Positions 1 through 9,105 of a DNA stretch of 64,000 bases are shown here, in pieces. Location: positions 1,488,001 through 1,552,000 of the forward strand of contig NZ_CP042172.1 in the NCBI RefSeq assembly GCF_005937985.2, given 5' to 3'. This DNA comes from Arthrobacter sp. KBS0702 (GTDB lineage Bacteria > Actinomycetota > Actinomycetes > Actinomycetales > Micrococcaceae). The notes under the pieces were generated by a model, which ran no database searches, was not told the DNA's origin, and saw only the letters and a list, made by a program, of their open reading frames with translations. Position 1 is the stretch's first letter, and each line of letters opens with the position of its first letter. The position numbers and the translations under genes were made by a program.

Positions 1-1152
1 AGCTTCGTGAACATCATCTCCACCCCCAAGGGCGGCACGCACCAGTCCGGCTTCGAGCAGGCGCTGCTCAAGACCTTCCGCAAGGCCGTGGAAACCAACG
101 CCCGCAAGCTCAAGGCCGGCAATGACAAGATCGAAAAGGACGACATCTTTGCCGGGCTGACAGCCGTGCTCACGGTCCGCCTCGCCGAACCGCAGTTCGA
201 GGGCCAGACCAAGGAGATCCTCGGCACCTCCGCCGTCCGGGCCATTGTGGCCAAGGTGGTGGAGCAGGAGATCAACGCCAAGCTCGCCTCGTCCAACCGC
301 AACGACAAGGCCCAGTCGGCGCTGCTGCTGGAAAAGGTCGTCAGCGAGATGAAGTCCCGTATCTCGGCCCGCGTCCACAAGGAGACGCAGCGCCGCAAGA
401 ACGCGCTGGAGACCTCCTCGATGCCGACCAAGCTCGCGGACTGCCGGACGGACGACGTCGGACGCTCGGAGCTGTTCATCGTGGAAGGTGACTCCGCCCT
501 CGGCACCGCCAAGCTGGCCCGCTCCTCCGACTTCCAGGCGCTGCTGCCGATCCGCGGCAAGATCCTGAACGTCCAGAAGGCCTCCGTGGGGGACATGCTC
601 TCCAACGCCGAGTGCGCCGCCCTGATCCAGGTGGTCGGCGCCGGCTCGGGCCGCAGCTTCGACATCAGTGCGGCCCGCTACGGCAAGGTCATCCTGATGA
701 CCGACGCCGACGTCGACGGCGCGCACATCCGGACCCTGCTGCTGACCCTGTTCTTCCGCTACATGCGCCCGATGATTGACGAGGGCCGCGTCTTCGCCGC
801 CGTCCCGCCACTGCACCGGGTGGAGGTCATCAACGCCGGCCAGAAGGCCAACGAGATGATCTACACGTACTCGGAGGCGGAACTGCACGTGCTGCTGGCC
901 CGGCTCGCCAAGGAAGGCAAGCGGTACAAGGAGCCGATCCAGCGCTACAAGGGCCTGGGCGAAATGGACGCGGAGCAGCTGGCCGAAACCACGATGGACC
1001 CGCGGCACCGCACGCTGCGCAAGGTCGGGATCGAGAACGCCAAGCAGGCCGAGGAAACCTTCGACCTGCTGATGGGCTCCGACGTGGCCCCACGCAAGGA
1101 CTTCATCATTGCCGGGGCCGCGAGCCTGGACCGGGAACGCATCGACGCCTGA
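1..1152 (+). CDS. parE: DNA topoisomerase IV subunit B (GyrB/ParE family), 3' part
   Basis: Partial: the reading frame is open from base 1, so the ATPase domain lies outside the window and the GTG at 7 is an internal Val. What remains is the end of the transducer domain plus the TOPRIM domain, which supplies Mg2+ for DNA cleavage in the A2B2 enzyme. TOPRIM marks are the acidic motif ELFIVEGDSAL (near residue 155 of the visible part) and DADVDGAH (near 235). The conserved RYKGLGEMD tail follows. I call ParE rather than GyrB because a matching A subunit lies 12 kb away instead of directly downstream as in an oriC gyrBA pair; sequence alone does not exclude a second GyrB. The gene faces the M56 peptidase gene tail to tail. 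Confidence 0.88.
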   Translation, partial: SFVNIISTPKGGTHQSGFEQALLKTFRKAVETNARKLKAGNDKIEKDDIFAGLTAVLTVRLAEPQFEGQTKEILGTSAVRAIVAKVVEQEINAKLASSNRNDKAQSALLLEKVVSEMKSRISARVHKETQRRKNALETSSMPTKLADCRTDDVGRSELFIVEGDSALGTAKLARSSDFQALLPIRGKILNVQKASVGDMLSNAECAALIQVVGAGSGRSFDISAARYGKVILMTDADVDGAHIRTLLLTLFFRYMRPMIDEGRVFAAVPPLHRVEVINAGQKANEMIYTYSEAELHVLLARLAKEGKRYKEPIQRYKGLGEMDAEQLAETTMDPRHRTLRKVGIENAKQAEETFDLLMGSDVAPRKDFIIAGAASLDRERIDA

Positions 1153-1176
1153 CCGCCCCCCGGCCCGGCCCCCGGC

Positions 1177-1194
1177 CCGGCTTCGGGAAGCCGG
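1177..1194. terminator. Weak hairpin between convergent genes
   Basis: Seven-base-pair stem CCGGCTT / AAGCCGG with a CGGG loop, between the converging ends of the topoisomerase and M56 peptidase genes. No T-tract follows, so termination here is only suggested by position. Confidence 0.4.
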
Positions 1195-1221
1195 CCCGGC
1201 CGGGAGCCCGGGGACCCCGGT

Positions 1222-2226
1222 TCAGCCGAGCAGCCCGGGGACGATCAGCAGCGCCGTGGGCACCGCCAGCAGCAGCAGGCAGGCGCCGAGCACCGCGTAG
1301 CGCAGCGGCTCCGGCAGCGGCGGCCTGGGGTAGAGCAGCCGGCTGACGCGCGAGGCAGTGGTGGCCGCCGAACCGGCACCGCCGGTGGCTCCGGGCTGGC
1401 CGGCGTCGGCCTCCGCACCGGGGTCGCCGAACGCCATCCGGGCTGCGGGCAGCGCCGGGGCAGCAGCCGCCCCGGCGGAGCCGCTCGCCACGATCGCGAT
1501 CGCCTTGATCAGGGTGGCCCTGCTTTCGGTCTTGAGCGCGACGTCGTCGGCCAGCATCTCGATCAGCGAATTGACCGCCTCCTGGGCCAGCCGGGTGGTC
1601 GGCAGCCAGGGCAGGGCCTGCCGCCAGGCTGCGAAGGCCCAGAGCAGCAAGTGGTGCCGCTGGCTCAAGTGCGTGTTTTCGTGGATCAGGACCGCGCGCA
1701 GCTCGTCCGGCTCCAAGGCCGCCATCAGGCCGTCCGAGAGTACCGTAACCGAGCGGGCGCCGCCCGGCAGGCAGTACGCCACCGGCGAGTCATGGCTGAT
1801 CACCATGGTCCGGGGCCCGTCGGCCGAGGGGGAGGCCAGCAGGGCCAGCAACTCGCGGTGGCGCCGGCGCTGGCGCTGGATCTTGTAATAGGTCAGCAGC
1901 AGGGTGAAGACCAGGTGGGCGCTCAGCAGCGCAGCGGCGGAGAGCGCGAAGATGTGCCAGAAGCCCAGTGCCGTGGTGGGCTCGTTGCGGAAGACCATGC
2001 CCGCCAGCGACCGGAGTCCGGCCAGCAGGTTGTCGCCGACCGGTTCCAGGCCATAGACGAGCATGGCGCCGATCATGGAGAGGCCGCCGGCGAGGGCGAT
2101 CGTCTGCCAGAGCAGCATTGCCGTAAAGGGGGAACGGGCCGGCCACTGGGCACGGGAGAGCAGGATAGGCACCGGCCACGCCAGTACTATCGCCAGGACC
2201 GCCAGAAAATATGAGGTCCAGAACAT
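1222..2226 (-). CDS. M56 family membrane metallopeptidase (BlaR1/MecR1-like)
   Basis: A 334-residue protein with hydrophobic segments near residues 5-25, 40-65, 90-115 and 305-330. Between them lies a cytoplasmic zinc-protease core with the signature HENTH (HExxH, near residue 182). In BlaR1/MecR1 this protease relays a membrane signal and removes the BlaI/MecI repressor. The gene starts 6 bases after the BlaI-family gene, so the two form one operon. It stops after the last transmembrane segment and lacks the large extracellular penicillin-binding domain of true BlaR1 (about 600 residues), so the signal is probably not a beta-lactam. Given the neighbours it may control cytochrome bd. The signal is unknown. 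Confidence 0.88.
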   Translation of the reverse strand: MFWTSYFLAVLAIVLAWPVPILLSRAQWPARSPFTAMLLWQTIALAGGLSMIGAMLVYGLEPVGDNLLAGLRSLAGMVFRNEPTTALGFWHIFALSAAALLSAHLVFTLLLTYYKIQRQRRRHRELLALLASPSADGPRTMVISHDSPVAYCLPGGARSVTVLSDGLMAALEPDELRAVLIHENTHLSQRHHLLLWAFAAWRQALPWLPTTRLAQEAVNSLIEMLADDVALKTESRATLIKAIAIVASGSAGAAAAPALPAARMAFGDPGAEADAGQPGATGGAGSAATTASRVSRLLYPRPPLPEPLRYAVLGACLLLLAVPTALLIVPGLLG

Positions 2227-2232
2227 CCGGTG

Positions 2233-2616
2233 TTAGCTGTGGTCCAGCAGTTTGCGCAGCGTTTCAGCCTCCGTCGCGGAGACGGAGCCGATAAAGCGCG
2301 CCAGCACGGCCTCGCGGTCCGGGGCGGAGCCGAGCACCTCGTGCATCAGTTCCGCTGTGTGGTCGGCGCGGCTGGAAACGGCCTGGTAGCGGTGCGGGCG
2401 GGTGCCGCGTTCGCGCTCCACGAGGCCCTTCCGCTCGAGCCGGGAAAGGACGGTCAGCACCGTGGTCACGGCCAGGTCCTTGCCCTCGTGGCCGGAGCCC
2501 TCGGGCGACCGGGTGCTCTGCGCCAGCAGGTCCCGCAGGGTGTTCGCCGTCGCAGCCTCCTGGCCTGCCCAGAGCAGGTCCATCACTGCCCGTTCCAGTT
2601 CGCCGAGACTTGCCAT
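2233..2616 (-). CDS. BlaI/MecI/CopY family transcriptional repressor
   Basis: A 127-residue winged-helix repressor. The N-terminus MASLGELERAVMDLLW is the typical BlaI opening, followed by the recognition region TVLTVLSRLERKGLVERERG and a C-terminal dimerisation region. I chose the ATG at 2616 over an upstream in-frame start at 2793 because homology begins here and AAGGA sits 8 bases before it. The gene is the first of a two-gene operon with the M56 protease. A 17-bp palindrome at 2712-2728 lies upstream, and two more copies precede cydA, so autoregulation and control of cydAB are likely. A possible -10 (TAAATT, 2693-2688) puts the -35 inside the first palindrome. Confidence 0.9.
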   Translation of the reverse strand: MASLGELERAVMDLLWAGQEAATANTLRDLLAQSTRSPEGSGHEGKDLAVTTVLTVLSRLERKGLVERERGTRPHRYQAVSSRADHTAELMHEVLGSAPDREAVLARFIGSVSATEAETLRKLLDHS

Positions 2617-2711
2617 TCCGTATGTCCTTCGTGAGTGCCGCACGGCGACGTGTCTGCGCCGGACGGTTGCCGAATACTTCAGCTTTAAATTTACCGCGTT
2701 TTGCGTCCAGT

Positions 2712-2728
2712 TTCTACATAAGGTAGAA
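2712..2728. promoter_or_regulatory. Putative BlaI-type operator 1
   Basis: Perfect inverted repeat TTCTAC-N5-GTAGAA. It contains the TAC/GTA halves typical of BlaI/MecI-family sites and lies about 96 bases upstream of the BlaI-family start, where that gene's -35 region would fall. Confidence 0.7.
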
Positions 2729-2844
2729 CATGGCCGCCGTGTCCCGCCGGCGCGCCGGGTTCCGCGCCTCCGAGGGGCGGGTGAGCGCTCCATTGCGGGC
2801 AGGGGTGCGCCATGTCACGCTGGGTGCAGGAGGGTGCGGATTTG

Positions 2845-2861
2845 TTCTACACTCTGTAGAA
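2845..2861. promoter_or_regulatory. Putative BlaI-type operator 2 (cydA promoter)
   Basis: Second exact copy of TTCTAC-N5-GTAGAA, 54 bases upstream of the cydA start codon. Only the 5-base spacer differs from the other copies. Confidence 0.7.
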
Positions 2862-2866
2862 GTTAG

Positions 2867-2883
2867 TTCTACGCAATGTAGAA
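2867..2883. promoter_or_regulatory. Putative BlaI-type operator 3 (cydA promoter)
   Basis: Third exact copy of TTCTAC-N5-GTAGAA. Its start is 22 bp after that of operator 2, about two helical turns, so two dimers could bind the same face of the DNA. The cydA ribosome-binding site (AAAGGGA, 2903-2909) lies just downstream. Confidence 0.7.
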
Positions 2884-2914
2884 AACTCTCGGGAACCTAG
2901 CCAAAGGGACTGCC

Positions 2915-4513
2915 TTGGACGCCTTGGAAATCGCACGCTGGCAATTCGGCATCACCACCGTCTACCACTTTATGATGGTGCCGCTCACGATCGGCCTGGG
3001 CCTGGTGGTGGCCGTGATCCAGACACTCTGGTACCGCACCGGCCGGCCCGAGTACCTTCGGATGACCAAGTTCTGGGGCAAGCTCTTCCTGATCAACTTC
3101 ATCATGGGCGTGGCCACCGGCATCGTCCAGGAATTCCAGTTCGGCATGGCCTGGAGCGAGTACAGCCGCTTCGTCGGGGACGTCTTCGGCGCGCCCCTCG
3201 CGATGGAGGCGCTGCTGGCCTTCTTCGTTGAGTCCACCTTCCTGGGCCTCTGGATCTTCGGCTGGAAGCAGCTCAAGCGCGGCGTCCACCTGGCGTGCCT
3301 CTGGATCGCGGTCATCGGCTCGGTCTTCTCCGCCTACTTCATCATCGTGGCCAACAGCTGGATGCAGCACCCCGTGGGCGTGGAGATGATCAACGGCCGG
3401 CCAGTGATGACCGACGCCTGGGCGGTCTTCACCAACAACACCGCCCTCGTGGCCGTGCCGCACACGCTGTTCGGTGCCCTCGCCGTCGCCGGGGCCTTCC
3501 TCCTCGGCATCGCCTGGTACCACCTGTGGCGCCGCCGCCACGACGGCATCGACACGGTCGGCGCCGACGGAAAGGTCATCCCCGGCGAGTCCGCCATCCC
3601 GGGCCGGGACCGCGCTGACCACGCCGTCTGGATCCGCTCGCTGCGGATCGGCGCCGTCGTCGCCATGATCTCCTTCGCCGGGACCGCCATCACCGGCGAC
3701 CTGCAGGGCAAGCTCATGTTTGAGCAGCAGCCCATGAAGATGGCCGCCGCCGAGGCCGCCTGCCACGACGGCACCGGCTTCTCCATCCTGAGCGTCGGCA
3801 ATGTCGGCTCCAAGAACTGCGACGACGTCGTCGCCGTGATCGAGGTCCCCGGCATCCTGTCCTTCTTGGCCAAGGGCGACTTCAACACCGAGGTCAAGGG
3901 CGTGAACAGCCTGCTGGACCAGTACAAGGCGGACTTCGGCACCCACCTGCCGGACAACCCGATCTACGGTGACCGGGCCGGCCAGGAAATCCAGTACGTC
4001 CCGGTCATGGAAGTCACCTACTGGGGCTTCCGGATGATGATCGGCTTCGGCGGAGTGGCCGCGCTGGCCGCCCTGGTGGCGCTCTTCCTCACCCGCAAGG
4101 GCACCGTGCCCGCCTCCCGCGGCCTGATGCGGCTCGCCGTGTTCGGCATCCTGGCCCCCTTCGGCGCGAACGCCGCCGGCTGGATCTTCACCGAAATGGG
4201 CCGGCAGCCCTTTGTGGTGGCGCCCAACCCTGACCTCAGCGGCATCGACCAGGTCGTTATGTTCACCGCGGCGGCGGTCTCCCCGGGAGTCTCCGCCGGG
4301 GAACTGCTGACCTCCCTGGTGGTGCTGACCGCCGTGTACGCAGTGTTGCTGGTGGTCGAGGTGAAGCTGCTCGTGAAGTACATCCGCGGCGGCGTCGTGT
4401 CCGCGATGCCCGAGCTGGCCCACGCCCCGGCGGACGAAAACGAGGACCAGACCCCGCCCGGCGGTACCCCCGGCAAGCCCGAAGCCGACGACGTCCTGGC
4501 CTTCGCCTACTAA
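2915..4513 (+). CDS. cydA: Cytochrome bd ubiquinol/menaquinol oxidase subunit I
   Basis: A 532-residue integral membrane subunit carrying haems b558, b595 and d. It oxidises quinol and reduces O2 without pumping protons and has high oxygen affinity. Visible marks: N-terminal ARWQFGITTVYHF with the early haem-ligand His, the GRQPFVV segment preceded by WIFTEM near residue 430, and about nine hydrophobic helices. The C-terminus ends in an acidic tail typical of actinobacterial CydA. Start is TTG at 2915, chosen because AAAGGGA lies 5 bases upstream and homology begins there. First gene of cydA-cydB-cydDC, with two BlaI-type palindromes directly upstream. Confidence 0.96.
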   Translation: MDALEIARWQFGITTVYHFMMVPLTIGLGLVVAVIQTLWYRTGRPEYLRMTKFWGKLFLINFIMGVATGIVQEFQFGMAWSEYSRFVGDVFGAPLAMEALLAFFVESTFLGLWIFGWKQLKRGVHLACLWIAVIGSVFSAYFIIVANSWMQHPVGVEMINGRPVMTDAWAVFTNNTALVAVPHTLFGALAVAGAFLLGIAWYHLWRRRHDGIDTVGADGKVIPGESAIPGRDRADHAVWIRSLRIGAVVAMISFAGTAITGDLQGKLMFEQQPMKMAAAEAACHDGTGFSILSVGNVGSKNCDDVVAVIEVPGILSFLAKGDFNTEVKGVNSLLDQYKADFGTHLPDNPIYGDRAGQEIQYVPVMEVTYWGFRMMIGFGGVAALAALVALFLTRKGTVPASRGLMRLAVFGILAPFGANAAGWIFTEMGRQPFVVAPNPDLSGIDQVVMFTAAAVSPGVSAGELLTSLVVLTAVYAVLLVVEVKLLVKYIRGGVVSAMPELAHAPADENEDQTPPGGTPGKPEADDVLAFAY

Positions 4514-4546
4514 CGGCACCGAAACAAGCTGCAGAGGAAATTCAGC

Positions 4547-5596
<1,050 letters not shown>

Positions 5597-5603
5597 CTGC
5601 CCG

Positions 5604-8600
5604 ATGAAACCGCAGTTCCCGACCGGCCCCGCCACCCGCTCCGCGCTTTACCTACTGGGGCTCCTGGCTGCCCTCAAAGCGCTGTCCCTGGTGCTGATGG
5701 GGCAGGCGGTCGCCGCCATGCTGGTGGGCCTGATCGCGCACAGCCCCGCCTGGGCCGAACAGCTGAGCTGGGGCTTGGCCGGGGTGGTGCTGCGCTCGCT
5801 GACCGTGTGGGCGCAGGCCGTGGCCTCCCGGCGCGCCGTGCTGGGGGTGAAGGAGGAACTGCGCTCCCGGCTGCTCGAGCGGTCCCTGCATACCGGGATC
5901 CGCGCCGCCGGTCCGGCCGACGGCGGACTCGCCGTGCTGGCGACCCGCGGGCTGGACGCGCTGGACAACTACTACACCCAGTTCCTGCCCGCCCTGGTGA
6001 ACTGCGCCGCCATTCCGCTGCTGTTGGGGGCCCGGATCCTGTTCGCGGATTGGATCAGCGCCGTCGTGATCGTCCTGACCGTCCCGCTCGTGCCGCTGTT
6101 CATGGTCCTGATCGGCCGCTTCACCCAGGACCGGGTCCGGGACGCCCAGGCGGCGCTGTCCCGGCTCTCCGGCCACATGCTGGAACTCGCCAAGGGCCTC
6201 CCCGTGCTGGTGGGACTGGGCCGCGCGACCGCCCAGCGCAAGGCCCTTGAGGACATCTCGGAAGAATACCGGTCCAAGACCATGGGGACCCTGCGCACCG
6301 CCTTCCTCTCGGCGCTCGCCCTGGAGCTCATCGCCACGATCTCCGTCGCCGTGGTGGCCGTCTTCATCGGCGTCCGGCTGGTTCACGGGGACATGGGCCT
6401 CGAGGCCGGACTGCTGGCCCTGATCCTGGCCCCCGACTGCTACCTGCCGCTGCGCGAACTCGGCACCGCGCACCACGCCAGTGACGAAGGCCGGGCCGCG
6501 CTCGCCGACACCACTGAGGTACTCGACGCCGCCCAGGCCGCACCGCTCGTCCCCGCTCCGGTCCGCCGGGACGGCGGCGTTCACGTTCCGCCGGCCGTCA
6601 CGGTCCAAGGACTGGCCGTTCGCTACGCCGGCCGCACGGAGGCCGCCGTCGGACCGCTGAGCTTCACCGCGGCTCCCGGCGAAATCACCGCCCTGGACGG
6701 ACCAAGCGGGGCGGGAAAGAGCACCGTGCTCGGGGTGCTGGCAGGCACCATCGGTGCCGGCGCCGGCACGGACGTGACCGGGGAGCTGGAGGGATTCACG
6801 ACGGCGGACCTCGCCTGGGTGCCGCAGCACCCCGTGATGGTGGAACCCACGGTGCTGGCGGAGGTCCTGCTTTATCTCGGGGCCGCCCCGGAGCGGTCCC
6901 TGGACCGGCCGGCGGCGCAGTCCAGCCCCGAGGCCACTGCCGAGGCCCTGCGTTGCCTCGCCGCCTGCGCGGCTGACCATCTTGCCGCGAAGCATCCGGC
7001 CGAGCTCAGCCCGGGGGAGCTGCGCCGGGTGGCCGTGGCCCGCGGGCTGGCCCGGATCGCGGCCGGCGCCACGGTGTTGCTCCTGGACGAGCCCACCGCA
7101 CACCTGGACCGGGCCTCGGCCGACGCGGTCAGCCGCAGTATCGCCGGGCTGCGGGGGAAGGCCACCGTGCTGCTGGTCGCCCACGACCGGCAGACCCGGG
7201 AACTCGCGGACCGGCTGGTGGCCGTGGGGGCGCGCTCCGGCGCGGCCGCGACCGCCACGGACTCCCCGGCCGCCGGCAGCACCGGACCTTCGGCTACCGC
7301 GGCGGCCGGCGATCATGGTGCGGAACCGTCCGGCAGCGTGGTTGACCCGGCGGACAGTGGCGCCCGCGCCGGGACGGCGGCATCCCAGCTGCGCCGGTTG
7401 CTGGCGCCGGTGGCCGAGAAATTTGCCGGCGCCGGCGTCGTCGGCGTCCTGGCCGCGCTGTTCGCCGTGGCCCTCGCCGGGTTGTCCGGCTGGCTCATCA
7501 TCCGCGCCAGCGAACAGCCGCCCATCCTGTACCTGCTTACCGCCATCGTGGGGGTGCGTTTCTTCGGGGTCGGCCGGGCCGCCCTGCGGTATGCCGAACG
7601 GCTGCTCCTGCATGACGCTGTGTTCACCGCGCTGACGCGGCTCCGCGGCCGGCTCTGGGAGTCGCTGAGCCGGCGGGCACTGTCGCTTCGGCGGCTCTTG
7701 CAGGGTGGCAACGTGCTGGGGGCCGTGGTGGACGACGTGGACACCGTCCGGGAGTTGCTGCCGCGGGTGGTCCTGCCGCCGCTGACGGCCGCGGCCGTCG
7801 GTGCGGCCGCGGTCGTGGGTATCGGGCTGCTGCTGCCGGCAGCCCTGCCGGCCGCGATTGCCGGTGCTGCGGTCAGTCTCGCGGCCGCGCCGGCCCTTGC
7901 GCTGCTCGCGGACCGGATGTCCGCCCGCGCCGAACAGCAGCTGCGCTCCGGTGTGCTGCGCCGGGTCGCTGCGGCCCTGGAGGCGCGCGCCGAACTCCAC
8001 GCCAACGGCGTCGGCGCCCCGGTCCTGGACGCCATCCACCGGGCCGACCGGGCCGCAACGGTTGCGTCGCAGCGGTCGGCCCTGGCCGAGGGGCTCGGGC
8101 AGGGACTCACCGTGCTGGCCTGCGGGGCCGCCGCGCTGGCGAGCGTCGTCCTCGCCGCGGCCCCGGTCTTCCGCGGCACGGCGGAGCCGGCGACGGTCGC
8201 CGTCGTTGTGCTGCTTCAGCTGGCCCTGGTGGAACCGTACGCGGCCATCACGACGGCGGTCCGGCAGTACCCGGCGCTGCGTTCGGTGCTGCGGCGCATC
8301 AGCGCCTCCGGCGTCCTCGCCCCCGAGGAGCAGGAATCGCCCGGGACCGTGCCGCTGGCCGCGCGGCCCGGTGGGCGGCCCGGCGTGGAACTCCGGCACC
8401 TGGCGGCTGCGTGGCCGGGCGGGCCCGAGGTCTTCAGCGGCCTGTCCGCCAGCGCCGAACCCGGCCGCTGGCTGGCCGTGACCGGCGCATCCGGGTCCGG
8501 CAAGTCCACCCTGCTCGCCACCATGCTTGGCTTCCTGCCGGCCGCCGGGGGACAGCTGCTCCTGACCGGCCGCGCCGCCTGGTGCCCGCAGGAGGCGCAC

Positions 8601-9053
8601 CTCTTCGACTCCACCATCCGCGGCAACCTGATGCTCGGACTCCCCGAGACCGCACGCCCTGCGGCCGCGGCCGGGGCGGGGCCCGGGGAGCTCGAGCGGC
8701 AGCTGGCTGATGCGCTGTCCGCCGTCGGCCTGGAACCGTTGCTGGAGCGGCTCGACGGCGGGCTGGACACCCCCATCGGCCCGGGCGGCGCCTTCCTCAG
8801 CGGCGGCGAGCGCCAGCGGCTGGCCGTGGCCCGCACGTTGCTGACCGGCGCCGACGTGATCCTGCTCGACGAACCCACGGCGCACCTGGACGCGGAGGCA
8901 GGGCGGCACATGCTGGCCGAACTGCGCCGCGGGCTGGCCGGCCGAACGGTGGTCCTGGTGACGCACAACCCGGAGGACATCCGCCCGGAGGACAGCCGGC
9001 TGGACCTGGATCGTGCGGCGTCGCAGGCGGAACCGGTGCTGGCGCGGGGATAG
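5604..9053 (+). CDS. cydDC: Fused thiol reductant ABC exporter CydDC
   Basis: A 1149-residue fusion of CydD and CydC, which elsewhere are two proteins forming a heterodimer needed to assemble cytochrome bd; the E. coli pair has been linked to cysteine/glutathione or haem. Order: membrane domain 1 (residues 10-310), ATPase 1 with Walker A GPSGAGKST near 370, signature LSPGE near 467 and Walker B LLLDEP; an Ala/Gly/Ser-rich linker (545-595); membrane domain 2 (600-880); ATPase 2 with Walker A GASGSGKST near 962, LSGGE near 1065 and switch His in VLVTHN. Both ATPases look catalytically intact. The ATG lies 7 bases after the cydB stop, with GAAGGA before it. Confidence 0.95.
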   Translation: MKPQFPTGPATRSALYLLGLLAALKALSLVLMGQAVAAMLVGLIAHSPAWAEQLSWGLAGVVLRSLTVWAQAVASRRAVLGVKEELRSRLLERSLHTGIRAAGPADGGLAVLATRGLDALDNYYTQFLPALVNCAAIPLLLGARILFADWISAVVIVLTVPLVPLFMVLIGRFTQDRVRDAQAALSRLSGHMLELAKGLPVLVGLGRATAQRKALEDISEEYRSKTMGTLRTAFLSALALELIATISVAVVAVFIGVRLVHGDMGLEAGLLALILAPDCYLPLRELGTAHHASDEGRAALADTTEVLDAAQAAPLVPAPVRRDGGVHVPPAVTVQGLAVRYAGRTEAAVGPLSFTAAPGEITALDGPSGAGKSTVLGVLAGTIGAGAGTDVTGELEGFTTADLAWVPQHPVMVEPTVLAEVLLYLGAAPERSLDRPAAQSSPEATAEALRCLAACAADHLAAKHPAELSPGELRRVAVARGLARIAAGATVLLLDEPTAHLDRASADAVSRSIAGLRGKATVLLVAHDRQTRELADRLVAVGARSGAAATATDSPAAGSTGPSATAAAGDHGAEPSGSVVDPADSGARAGTAASQLRRLLAPVAEKFAGAGVVGVLAALFAVALAGLSGWLIIRASEQPPILYLLTAIVGVRFFGVGRAALRYAERLLLHDAVFTALTRLRGRLWESLSRRALSLRRLLQGGNVLGAVVDDVDTVRELLPRVVLPPLTAAAVGAAAVVGIGLLLPAALPAAIAGAAVSLAAAPALALLADRMSARAEQQLRSGVLRRVAAALEARAELHANGVGAPVLDAIHRADRAATVASQRSALAEGLGQGLTVLACGAAALASVVLAAAPVFRGTAEPATVAVVVLLQLALVEPYAAITTAVRQYPALRSVLRRISASGVLAPEEQESPGTVPLAARPGGRPGVELRHLAAAWPGGPEVFSGLSASAEPGRWLAVTGASGSGKSTLLATMLGFLPAAGGQLLLTGRAAWCPQEAHLFDSTIRGNLMLGLPETARPAAAAGAGPGELERQLADALSAVGLEPLLERLDGGLDTPIGPGGAFLSGGERQRLAVARTLLTGADVILLDEPTAHLDAEAGRHMLAELRRGLAGRTVVLVTHNPEDIRPEDSRLDLDRAASQAEPVLARG

Positions 9054-9105
9054 CCGCCGGCCCGGCTGCGGTGGCTGGTCCTGGATCGGGCGTCAGTGAG
9101 GTCGG

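Larger units (their letters stand above)
2617..2914. other. Divergent control region blaI-like / cydA
   Basis: No gene fits in these 298 bases. They hold the promoters of the leftward BlaI/M56 operon and the rightward cyd operon and the three operators. The middle (about 2730-2840) shows nothing I recognise. I could not assign a convincing -35/-10 pair for cydA. Confidence 0.7.

Noticed and set aside
1222..2616. Beta-lactam resistance switch (blaR1-blaI)
   Set aside because: No beta-lactamase or PBP gene is near and the sensor domain is missing; operators point to cytochrome bd instead.
5652..8966. An 1104-codon open frame on the minus strand opposite cydDC, and similar long antisense frames opposite cydA, cydB, acnA, dxs and the kimA-like gene
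   Set aside because: Shadows of high-GC codon bias: Gly/Arg/His/Asp/Val-rich without domains, mirroring real genes on the other strand.
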